From: Tenacibaculum aiptasiae
GTDB lineage: Bacteria; Bacteroidota; Bacteroidia; Flavobacteriales; Flavobacteriaceae
Assembly: GCF_008806755.1 (NCBI RefSeq)
Contig: NZ_WAAU01000011.1
Coordinates: 1-64,000, forward strand
Direction: 5' to 3'
DNA: 64,000 nucleotides
The notes beneath the pieces are model-generated. The model did no database searches. It was not told the origin of the DNA and saw only the letters and a list, made by a program, of their open reading frames with translations. Positions 1-7,108 of the stretch are shown here, piece by piece; position 1 is the stretch's first letter, and every line of letters starts with the position of its first letter. The position numbers and the translations under genes are program-made.

Positions 1-10
1 AACAACCGCT

Positions 11-125
11 AACAATACCCACAAATAATTGCTTGTTCTCGTCTACTTCTAAAAGTAGAACCAAATTCTTTTTTTAGCTATATTCGAATGCTTAAAAAAT
101 TTAATTGCTATTTTAAGTTATACAA
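11..125. repeat. Intergenic boundary element, copy A
   Basis: This element is about 115 bp and nearly identical to 2339-2452. It carries a perfect small hairpin at 43-58 (CTACTT/AAGTAG stem), then a T-rich core at 66-99 containing ATTCGAATGCTTAAAAA. After it, at 137-154, comes CTCTGTACAGCTAGACAC, and the next start codon lies 21 bp further on. A related but not identical version sits at 3593-3685. The repeat lies between unrelated small genes, which suggests a cassette boundary or recombination site. That role is inferred from position and repetition only. Confidence 0.7.
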
Positions 126-175
126 AACACTTAAAGCTCTGTACAGCTAGACACATTAAACAAATTGCAGCACAT

Positions 176-631
176 ATGAAAAAACTGATTCTAATATTAT
201 TAACAGTTGGACTGATTTTATCTTGTAAGCCAAGAATTGAAAACAATTCTAAAACTTTGGATAAAGTTTTTGCTATGTCAAGCTTTGATATTGAAATCCA
301 TAATTGGGGATGTTTCAGTCAAAGCAAAGAACATTTTACGGTCGAATTAAAAAATGAAGGATACTTATTGCAATCTAAAAGAACAGGAAAGAGCCATTTA
401 GTCTCAAAAATTAAAATGGACTCATTAAAAAATTTCTTAAAAACTAGAATAGGAAAAGAAGATTACGGTGGTTGTACTTCAAGTGAATACATTAGACTTG
501 GTTCAATATTCAATTCTGTAGACTATGAACACAGTCATTGTAGTGGAATTGAAGCAACAATGATTAATGATTTATTGAACTATTACGAACTGATTTCTGA
601 AAATGAATTTAAATCAATATTCACCCAATAA
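176..631 (+). CDS. Hypothetical lipoprotein
   Basis: A 151-residue protein of no family I recognise. Residues 1-16 form a lipoprotein signal (MKKLILILLTVGLILSC), with the lipidated cysteine at about residue 17, so it should be anchored in a membrane facing the periplasm or the cell surface. The remainder is hydrophilic with scattered cysteines (GCFSQ, GGCTSS, HSHCSG) that could form disulfides. The ATG follows directly on a leader (155-175) that resembles the leader of the gene starting at 699. That similarity supports the start and suggests both genes belong to the same cassette-type locus. The function is unknown. Confidence 0.6.
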   Translation: MKKLILILLTVGLILSCKPRIENNSKTLDKVFAMSSFDIEIHNWGCFSQSKEHFTVELKNEGYLLQSKRTGKSHLVSKIKMDSLKNFLKTRIGKEDYGGCTSSEYIRLGSIFNSVDYEHSHCSGIEATMINDLLNYYELISENEFKSIFTQ

Positions 632-698
632 TAGATACTATTCATAAATTAAACACCAAAAGTTCTGTATAGCCATACACAAACAAATTGTAGCATAC

Positions 699-917
699 GT
701 GAAAAAACTATCAAACAAATATTTAAGCTATTACCAAATACTAGGAATAATTATTTCTATGACAATAATTTCAATTTGGGCTTTTAATGAAGGTAGAATG
801 ACACCATTTTACCTTCTGTTTGCAGGACTTCTTTTTTTCCATTCGCCATCGTTTCTACCTTTTCTCTATTGGACATTGATAAGTACAAAAAGACAATTCA
901 AAGTGGAATTTGGATAG
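699..917 (+). CDS. Small membrane protein, possibly 5' half of a frameshifted gene
   Basis: A GTG-started 72-residue frame with two hydrophobic helices (about residues 12-30 and 36-60). The GTG sits where the ATG sits after the matching leader at 155-178 (AAACAAATTG-AGCA), so the start is credible. The frame ends with a basic tail. The overlapping frame at 869-1126 has only a weak TTG start and two to three further helices. The simplest readings are one four- to five-helix membrane protein broken by a single frameshift between about 869 and 917, or two overlapping small genes. The sequence alone cannot separate them. The function is unknown. Confidence 0.4.
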   Translation: MKKLSNKYLSYYQILGIIISMTIISIWAFNEGRMTPFYLLFAGLLFFHSPSFLPFLYWTLISTKRQFKVEFG

Positions 918-1126
918 GAACCATCCTTTTAATCGCTCCTTCTTATTTGCTACCATTTTTCTTTGAATTGGGTGGAGTAATAATAGCTCTGTTCTGTACT
1001 GGAATAGGATTATACATTTGGACTAAAAGAAAAGAAACTGAATGTCAAATCTCAATTTTTAACATTATTGGATCTGTAATCTTCACGGTAATTTTGATTT
1101 CATTAATTGTCGTAGGACTAATATAA
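869..1126 (+). CDS. Small membrane protein, possibly 3' half of a frameshifted gene
   Basis: An 85-residue frame with hydrophobic segments at about residues 13-47 and 62-85, and a short charged stretch (WTKRKETE) between them. The only available starts are TTG at 869 or nearby, with no evident ribosome binding site. It overlaps the frame at 699-917 by 49 bp, in a different phase. This makes it a good candidate for the C-terminal half of the preceding membrane protein after an indel. There is no recognisable domain. It reads in the same direction as its neighbours. Confidence 0.35.
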   Translation: MDIDKYKKTIQSGIWIGTILLIAPSYLLPFFFELGGVIIALFCTGIGLYIWTKRKETECQISIFNIIGSVIFTVILISLIVVGLI

Positions 1127-1197
1127 AAAAGACATATTACAAAAAAACTTATATCCAAGAATAAATAACCAAGCTGTTGCATAAAAACAAAATTGAA

Positions 1198-2328
1198 ATG
1201 AAAAGAAAAATAATAATAGGATTGATGTTCTTTTTGATAGGAATTGGACTTTCAGTATTTCTCGAATCATTTTTGAGAAGTATAGTATTAGATTTATATC
1301 AATGGACAACAAATAATAAAATCCAATTCGTTGGAAAAAACTTCTATTTATTTGCCTCACCAATTTATTATACAGGTTTAGGAATTGCCTTCTCATTACT
1401 TGCTTTAGATTTATTCTCTAAGTCAATCAACAAGATTAGCACCAATACTTCTATAGCAATTTTAATTTTTATAATAATATTGACAGGAATTTGTGCTATT
1501 GACGCAAACTTAAAAATAATTGAGTGTACAGCTTGTGATGATGGAATCAGACAACTGAGATATAATGAAGTAAATTACGGATTGATTTTAGGTATTTCTT
1601 CTATTATATCTGTAATTCCTAGTTTAATAAGGATAATAAAAGTCAACGTACAACAAGGATTAAAATGTAAAAAGATGAAGAACATAGGAATAATATTATT
1701 AATATTTTCTCTTTTTTTGAACTGTAAAAGCAAGACAAGTATAAAAACTATAGAAAAAGTGGACATTGAATATATTAGCTCGAATTATAAAAATGAAACA
1801 GAAGATAAAATTGAATTTAGTAGAATTGTAAAAGACAGCACTACCTTAAATTTAATAGAAGGAGAAATTCGTTTTGATGATAATTACAACACACTTCAGA
1901 CAATAAAAAATAAAAAGGCTATAACTGAATCTGAAATTGATTCAATAAACTCTAACCTTAAAGAAAAAGGTTACAGGGATAATTTTGATGATATAGGGAA
2001 AATCATTTTTGTCCAAATGCGACCTAAAAACAAAAATGATTTTCATGTTTTAGATTTAAGACATAAAATGGAGGAAAAAATTCATGAAGAACTAAAAAGT
2101 AATGGAATAGGCAAATGGGTTGCTGGAGATTTAGGACCTGGTGGGGCAAACATGTTATTTGAAGTTACAGAATGGGAAAAGTCAATCCCAATGATTATTA
2201 ATATCCTAAACCAAGAGAACCTTCTAAAAAACAGTCTAATAACAAAAAGATTGAATACAGCAAAAGATGATTGGAATTATGAAATCATATATCCAATAGA
2301 TTATGACGGAGTATTTAACCAAATGTAA
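1198..2328 (+). CDS. Membrane protein fused in frame to a lipoprotein-like protein
   Basis: One uninterrupted frame that looks like two genes. From ATG 1198, the first 159 residues hold about four transmembrane helices and end in a basic tail (RIIKVNVQQGLKCKK). At 1675 an internal ATG begins a textbook lipoprotein signal (MKNIGIILLIFSLFLNC, cysteine at residue 17). This is followed by about 200 hydrophilic residues with a glycine-rich patch (GKWVAGDLGPGGANMLFE). A lipoprotein signal inside a membrane protein makes little sense, so the two probably arose as neighbours that lost a stop codon, or are still translated separately from 1675. I do not recognise either part. An in-frame TTG at 1177 is less likely as a start than the ATG at 1198. 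Confidence 0.5.
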   Translation: MKRKIIIGLMFFLIGIGLSVFLESFLRSIVLDLYQWTTNNKIQFVGKNFYLFASPIYYTGLGIAFSLLALDLFSKSINKISTNTSIAILIFIIILTGICAIDANLKIIECTACDDGIRQLRYNEVNYGLILGISSIISVIPSLIRIIKVNVQQGLKCKKMKNIGIILLIFSLFLNCKSKTSIKTIEKVDIEYISSNYKNETEDKIEFSRIVKDSTTLNLIEGEIRFDDNYNTLQTIKNKKAITESEIDSINSNLKEKGYRDNFDDIGKIIFVQMRPKNKNDFHVLDLRHKMEEKIHEELKSNGIGKWVAGDLGPGGANMLFEVTEWEKSIPMIINILNQENLLKNSLITKRLNTAKDDWNYEIIYPIDYDGVFNQM

Positions 2329-2338
2329 TTTTATATAC

Positions 2339-2452
2339 AACAATACCTACAAGCAATTATTCATTCTCATCTACTTCTAAAAGTAGAACCAAATCTTTTT
2401 TTTAGCTATATTCGAATGCTTAAAAATTTAATTGCTATTTTAAGTTATACAA
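2339..2452. repeat. Intergenic boundary element, copy B
   Basis: A near-identical copy of 11-125, including the same hairpin (2371-2386) and the T-rich/TTCGAATGCTTAAAAA core (2394-2426). It begins 11 bp after the stop of the preceding gene and ends 36 bp before the next start. The flanking genes differ, so the repeat marks gene borders in this island and does not come from a duplicated gene. Confidence 0.75.
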
Positions 2453-2488
2453 GTTACCACTACAACACATTTAAAACACTTAATAAAA

Positions 2489-3298
2489 TTGGGAATATTA
2501 AACGGAATTTTTGGTTATAAAAAAACTAAAAGAGATTTTGTATTAGATGAATTCAAAACTCAAATAGAACTACATGGACTTAAAATCGACTCGATTGATG
2601 AAACTGAATTAATTTCAATTCAAAAAGGAGAAGTTACACTTAAAATTAGTTTAGATAATATTAGAAAAGACTATTCTATAGATAAAGACAAAACTATTAT
2701 TGCTGATTTTGCTAAAACAATTGCAGAATTTAATACCGAAGAATCTTATTCTTGGAACGATATTAAAGACAATATTTTTGTGTCATTATATCCTACAGAT
2801 TATGAAATCAATGGTTTTGTCTTTGAAAACATTACTGACCAACTGAATAAAATATACGTAATACAAGAGAGCAATAAATTTAGTTGGATTTCAGAAGATG
2901 ATATCCAAAAATGGAATGTTTCAAAAAATGACCTCGAAATACAAGCTCTAAAAAATGGAAATCTAATTGCAAACAATTCTAAATTAGAAATAGAATTGAT
3001 AGAAGGAAGAAAACTTGGTTATATAGAAACTGAAGATTCTAACTTGAAAGCATCTATTTTACTTTCTGAATCTTTTCAATCAATAATAAAATCAGAACTT
3101 GGATTTCCTTTTAATTTTGTAATACCCAACAGAGATTTTTGTTATATCTTTTCTAAAAGTGATTTTGAGTTCTTTTCTAAAAGAATAGGAAAAACTATTA
3201 TTGAGGAACATAAAAACTCTTCATATCCTTTTTCTACAGAAATACTTGAAATCTCTCAATCAGGAATTGAAATAAAAGGTTCTTTTCCAAAAGAATAA
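2489..3298 (+). CDS. DUF1444-like (YtpQ-type) protein
   Basis: A 269-residue soluble protein without a signal peptide. The C-terminal third resembles the DUF1444 family: a stretch around residues 190-225 with FPFNFVIPNRDFCYIF (the PsRD-type signature), followed by YPFSTEILEISQSGIEIKG. The biochemical role of this family is not established. The start is TTG at 2489, giving MGILNGIFGYKKTKR. No ATG lies between the preceding repeat and the well-conserved region, so the TTG is accepted. The gene is flanked by boundary elements at 2339-2452 and 3593-3685 and is followed by its own terminator, so it is a self-contained unit. The family call is by pattern and moderately sure. Confidence 0.5.
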   Translation: MGILNGIFGYKKTKRDFVLDEFKTQIELHGLKIDSIDETELISIQKGEVTLKISLDNIRKDYSIDKDKTIIADFAKTIAEFNTEESYSWNDIKDNIFVSLYPTDYEINGFVFENITDQLNKIYVIQESNKFSWISEDDIQKWNVSKNDLEIQALKNGNLIANNSKLEIELIEGRKLGYIETEDSNLKASILLSESFQSIIKSELGFPFNFVIPNRDFCYIFSKSDFEFFSKRIGKTIIEEHKNSSYPFSTEILEISQSGIEIKGSFPKE

Positions 3299-3330
3299 AA
3301 CGTTTTACTATAACATTTAACCACATACTC

Positions 3331-3357
3331 AAAACAACCTCAACCAAGGTTGTTTTT
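3331..3357 (+). terminator. Intrinsic terminator after the DUF1444-like gene
   Basis: An AAAACAACCT / AAGGTTGTTTT inverted repeat with a 5-nt loop and a run of T, starting 33 bp after the stop codon at 3298. Confidence 0.75.
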
Positions 3358-3406
3358 TAGTTTTACTTTATCTACAGAATAACACACCCCATAAAAACAA
3401 TACAAA

Positions 3407-3550
3407 ACCACCAGCAAACTTCGCTGACATTCTCGAAACTCTGCAAAACCTCCAGCGGGCTTCGCTGACACTTTCAAAACTCTGCAGAACCATCAGCGAG
3501 CTTCGCTGATGCTCTCGAAACTCTGCAGAACCTCCAGCGAACGCCGCTGA
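3407..3550. repeat. 41-bp tandem repeat with internal palindromes
   Basis: Three full units (3407-3447, 3448-3488, 3489-3529) and a partial fourth (3530-3550). Each unit contains an imperfect palindrome of the form CAGCGAGCTTCGCTG, then a spacer ending in CTCTGCAGA. Differences between units are scattered and often keep the palindrome pairing (CAGCGG/CGCTG, CAGCGAACGCCGCTG). It is clearly more GC-rich than the surrounding DNA and has no coding potential I would trust. It resembles a REP-type palindromic array. There are no unique spacers, so it is not a CRISPR array. Confidence 0.75.
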
Positions 3551-3592
3551 AAGAAAAAAACTACATTTTTAGCTTAAAAGCATAAAAAATAA

Positions 3593-3685
3593 GGAAAAAC
3601 CTTACTTAAAGTATGGTTTTCCGTAAAACCAGCTTCTTTTTTTATCCTAGATTCGAGTGCTTAAAAATTCTGTATAGCCAGACAT
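3593..3685. repeat. Intergenic boundary element, diverged copy C
   Basis: A strong hairpin at 3593-3622 (GGAAAAACC ... GGTTTTCC, with the TACTT/AAGTA arms continuing the stem) is followed by a T-rich core at 3634-3667 containing ATTCGAGTGCTTAAAAA. Next comes TTCTGTATAGCCAGACAT at 3668-3685. The order is the same as in copies A and B, but the hairpin sequence is entirely different. This is what a structure-recognised recombination site would look like. It ends 62 bp before the NACHT gene. Together with the terminator and the tandem repeat it fills the 449-bp gap at 3299-3747. Confidence 0.6.
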
Positions 3686-3747
3686 TTAGGTAAATAATAA
3701 GAACAATATTCCGCATATAAACAAGTTGGTAATAACACCCAAAAACA

Positions 3748-5475
3748 ATGAAAGACAAGATTATAACTAATATATTAAAATACCCCCTTACTAAAATCTT
3801 GAAATCTATAGGTTCCGAAATAGACCAAATAGCAAATAATAAATTATTAGAACACCAAGTAAATACATACAAAAGAAGTTTATATGTAAAAACTATCTTA
3901 TATAGATCTGAACCTGTGAATTTAATGGATATTTATTACCCTATTAAACTTGAAGATACAGAATCTATTAAAGGCATAAATAAGATTGTAACTATTAATA
4001 ATGGAAATGATTTATTTAAGAAAAATAATTGTATTACAATTACTGGTTATGCCGGTTCTGGAAAAAGTATGCTACTCAAGTATTTGTTTGTAAAAATTGC
4101 TGACGAAAAAGAAAAAATTCCTATTAGAATTGAACTTAGATATTTAGAAAAGCATGAAGGATCATTCGAAACCTATATAAAAAACCTATTTAACTTTTCC
4201 AAAATAGCAAAAGAGGAAAAATTTTCAGACAGACTTCTTGCCTCTGGTAATTTTGTTTTTTTATTAGACGGATTTGATGAATTAAACGCTAAAACTAGAT
4301 ATAAAGTAATTAAAGAAATAGATAATTTTATTGAAAAATTTAGCAATAATAAATATGTTATAACTACAAGACCCTATGTAAATATTGAATTACTCCCTTT
4401 ATTTAAAAACCTAAATGTAAGAAGATTAGACAATAAAGACATCTATAAATTTATAAAGCAACAATTACCAAAGCAAGAACACGAACTTGCAGATAAGATT
4501 ATTTCTAGTTTGAAAACCAATGACAATAAGTTTGGTACTTTTTTACAAAATCCATTATTGTTATCTATGTTCATTTTGACTTTTCAATCATATTCAACCT
4601 TACCATCACAAAGACATATTTTCTACTCACAAGTTATTGAAACACTTTTTAATTCTCATGATAGTTTATCTAAATTAGGTTATGAACGAGAAAAAGAAAG
4701 TGGTCTGAATAGAGAAGAATTCAATACAGTATTAAATGTATTCTCATTCTTAACGATTTTCGAAAATAAGTTGGTTTTTAATAAAACCTATTTCAGAAAA
4801 CAATTAATTAAAATTAAAGAAAGATTTCCTAATTTAAAATTTAACAATGATAAGTTATTAAATGATTTATTAATAGCTCTTTGCCTTATAAACAAAGAAG
4901 GTTTTCATTATTCATTTGTACATAAATCAATTCAAGAATATTTTGCAGCTGAGTATATTGCTGGGTTAAGTCAAGATAATAAAGAAAAAGTTTATGAAAA
5001 ATTATATCAATTATTTATTATTGATGATCAAGATATAAACATCGGCTTAGTAAATTATATTTCAATTTTGATTGAATTAGATTACGAAAACGTATATAAT
5101 CTTTTAATTTTTAAAGTTTTTGATTTTTTAATTTCAAGACATGAAAATCTTATAAAAGCCAATAATAACAATGATGAACAAAAAAAACTAATAATAATTA
5201 CCAATATTTTTATCTTAAACCAATTCTTTTGTGATTTTTTCGAATTTAAGGAACAGAAAAGAATTAGAAAGTCTTACAATAAAATCGAAAAGTTAGTGAA
5301 AATCAATTCCATAAAAGACTCAATAAAAGAAGAAGAAAAATTTTCTTTCCATATAAACATTGATGACACTTATGGAGACAAACTCGAAAAACTACTAAAT
5401 AAGGAAAAATCAAGAATACTAGAAACAATCAAACAAAAAAATAAATCAGAAAATAGAGTTCTAGATTTAATATAA
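3748..5475 (+). CDS. NACHT-domain NTPase (bacterial NLR-like, probable anti-phage)
   Basis: A 575-residue STAND-class NTPase. The NACHT core has a Walker A motif GYAGSGKS at about residues 98-105, a Walker B with the NACHT signature VFLLDGFDEL at about 169-178, and a sensor-like YVITTRPY at about 203. Downstream is the typical helical/winged region with NPLLLSMF and a YSFVHKSIQEYFAAEYIA block near residues 390-408. The N-terminal 90 residues carry no recognisable effector (no TIR, nuclease or protease motif). The C-terminal 160 residues are lysine- and asparagine-rich and helical, the place where bacterial NACHT proteins carry a sensor domain. Many such proteins defend against phage. The island context fits that role, but the activity itself is inferred. 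Confidence 0.85.
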   Translation: MKDKIITNILKYPLTKILKSIGSEIDQIANNKLLEHQVNTYKRSLYVKTILYRSEPVNLMDIYYPIKLEDTESIKGINKIVTINNGNDLFKKNNCITITGYAGSGKSMLLKYLFVKIADEKEKIPIRIELRYLEKHEGSFETYIKNLFNFSKIAKEEKFSDRLLASGNFVFLLDGFDELNAKTRYKVIKEIDNFIEKFSNNKYVITTRPYVNIELLPLFKNLNVRRLDNKDIYKFIKQQLPKQEHELADKIISSLKTNDNKFGTFLQNPLLLSMFILTFQSYSTLPSQRHIFYSQVIETLFNSHDSLSKLGYEREKESGLNREEFNTVLNVFSFLTIFENKLVFNKTYFRKQLIKIKERFPNLKFNNDKLLNDLLIALCLINKEGFHYSFVHKSIQEYFAAEYIAGLSQDNKEKVYEKLYQLFIIDDQDINIGLVNYISILIELDYENVYNLLIFKVFDFLISRHENLIKANNNNDEQKKLIIITNIFILNQFFCDFFEFKEQKRIRKSYNKIEKLVKINSIKDSIKEEEKFSFHINIDDTYGDKLEKLLNKEKSRILETIKQKNKSENRVLDLI

Positions 5476-5661
5476 AAAAGTACTACAATCAACAAGATCT
5501 ATAAACATAAAGTTTTTGTGTTAACTCCAAGGTTCTGTATTTAAACAAAAAATAAAAGCAAAACGTTTATATTTAGTTATGTGTTAAATTTGAAGTGTAG
5601 TGCTTATCAACTGTCCTACATGTTTTATACTTGACATTGCAATGAAAATCGTAATTCAAAA

Positions 5662-6135
5662 ATGATAAAATTCAAATCACTTTTTAAGCCTAAAGAAAAA
5701 AAAATAGTCACTGACCAATTTAGTAATTCTATACAGTTAATTATTAATCAAATTGATAAAATAGACTCAGATATAGATGATGATTCGTTCTATGATATAA
5801 TTCAGAAAAACACTTCTAATAATTTTGAAACAGATGAAGCTTACATCTTTTTACCAATTGTATTTATGAGAATATGGCTCCCTCAAGTTAGGTGGAAAGA
5901 TGAATATATCGAACGATTCACAAATGGCTCAGAAACGATTCAAAAATATAACAGCAACAATGCTTTCATTAAAATTAACAAAGTAGTAAATCTATACTTT
6001 AATAACTCTCCTAAACGCAACACCGTTATTCAAATAGCTGGAAAGAGCGCAGAATTTAACGCCATAAATCAACTACTAACTGATGGTGGAGAAATTGAAG
6101 ACATCAAGCTAACTACTACAACTATCCTAAGATAA
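5662..6135 (+). CDS. Hypothetical protein
   Basis: A 157-residue soluble protein with no signal peptide, membrane segment or motif I recognise. The N-terminus is basic (MIKFKSLFKPKEKK). The middle is acidic (DSDIDDDSFYD) and is followed by a hydrophobic, tryptophan-containing stretch (FLPIVFMRIWLPQVRW). It lies 186 bp after the NACHT gene on the same strand and ends at a strong terminator, so it may have its own promoter. Whether it works with the NACHT protein is unknown; proximity is the only argument. Confidence 0.55.
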   Translation: MIKFKSLFKPKEKKIVTDQFSNSIQLIINQIDKIDSDIDDDSFYDIIQKNTSNNFETDEAYIFLPIVFMRIWLPQVRWKDEYIERFTNGSETIQKYNSNNAFIKINKVVNLYFNNSPKRNTVIQIAGKSAEFNAINQLLTDGGEIEDIKLTTTTILR

Positions 6136-6143
6136 GGTGCTAC

Positions 6144-6174
6144 AAAAAAACACTCTTTAACAAGAGTGTTTTTT
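6144..6174. terminator. Bidirectional terminator
   Basis: An AAACACTCTT / AAGAGTGTTT stem with T-runs on both strands, between the convergent ends at 6135 and 6182. It marks the right edge of the accessory island. Confidence 0.85.
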
Positions 6175-6181
6175 GATATTT

Positions 6182-6799
6182 CTATACTAATTCAATCTTC
6201 ATATTCAAATACAGCCATTTGGTAGGTACATTGTCCGACTTTCCGTTAACAATCAAATCATAATCAATTCCCCAATCAAACAAATTCACCTGTCCATCTA
6301 ATACCAAGGTTGTTGCTACTTGCTCGTTTGGTTTTCTAATCCCTGTAACAAACAACTTCACATCTTTTTCTACGCCTTTAATAGACATTTTACCATTTAC
6401 CTGATACCAATCTATTCCCATCGTATATACATTGGTAGACCTAAACCTAATTTTCTCGTTGTTAACACCAACAAACAAACCAGGCGTTTTAATTTTCGGA
6501 GTTAACTCTTCTGCCCTACACACATTAAACGAATTAGGATCTACCTCAAACGAAATCACCATATCTTCCAAAGGGTTTCCCATATCCAATCGGGTTGGAT
6601 AATCTACCTTTAAATCGTTTACCTTACCAGCAAAAGGCGTACTACAATGCCCATGCGTCACAAAAAAATTAATCGTTGGACCTTCAGCTTTAACAGCTTC
6701 AGTCTTCTTATCGGTCAATGTACTTTTAGTATAGCCACTCACCACAAAAACAGTAATCAATACCGCTACTAAAACAATACTCTTTTTAATTAAATTCAT
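6182..6799 (-). CDS. YceI-family periplasmic protein
   Basis: A 205-residue secreted protein. Residues 1-23 form a hydrophobic signal segment. The mature part follows the YceI lipocalin-like plan: INFFVTHGHCSTPFAGKVNDLKV, then DMVISFEVDPNSFNVCRAE, a lengthy VKLFVTGIRKP strand and a closing LYLNMKIEL. YceI proteins bind long isoprenoid or polyprenyl-type lipids in the periplasm, but the ligand here cannot be read from sequence. Two cysteines (HGHC and FNVC) may pair. The gene is monocistronic and converges with the accessory island at a shared terminator. Confidence 0.8.
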   Translation of the reverse strand: MNLIKKSIVLVAVLITVFVVSGYTKSTLTDKKTEAVKAEGPTINFFVTHGHCSTPFAGKVNDLKVDYPTRLDMGNPLEDMVISFEVDPNSFNVCRAEELTPKIKTPGLFVGVNNEKIRFRSTNVYTMGIDWYQVNGKMSIKGVEKDVKLFVTGIRKPNEQVATTLVLDGQVNLFDWGIDYDLIVNGKSDNVPTKWLYLNMKIELV

Positions 6800-7108
6800 A
6801 ATAATCCGTTTTATATAGTTACGAATATAGACACAGCCTCCCCTATTTATTGTAAATGAAATGTAAAAACGACTCCGTAAAGTCTATAATTCTCTAAAAA
6901 CAAGGCATAAAACCATAAAAAACCACAGAAAAACAGGAAAACGAGAGCCTTTGGTGAGTCGATTGACAGATGAATTTCCTTATTCTACTGAAAAGAACAC
7001 CTTACTCACAGAAATATAAAGTGACTGTATAAAATCGACTATATTGTTGGATAATAAATCTTTAGATTTGTAAATACATTAAAAAAACTACAGCACAAAA
7101 CATTGTAG
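6800..7108. promoter_or_regulatory. Divergent intergenic region with chrA promoter
   Basis: A 309-bp gap between the divergent YceI and ChrA genes. A Bacteroidota-type promoter for chrA is visible: TTGTTG at 7044-7049 and TAGATTTG at 7063-7070, 39 bp before the start codon. Nothing else in the gap stands out. No promoter for the YceI gene is convincing. Confidence 0.55.

Noticed and set aside
3407..3550. CRISPR array
   Set aside because: The units are contiguous with no unique spacers, and no cas gene is nearby.
1..6135. Calling the island a chromosomal integron
   Set aside because: The boundary elements are suggestive, but no integron integrase, attI or standard attC core (RYYYAAC/GTTRRRY pair) can be identified with confidence.
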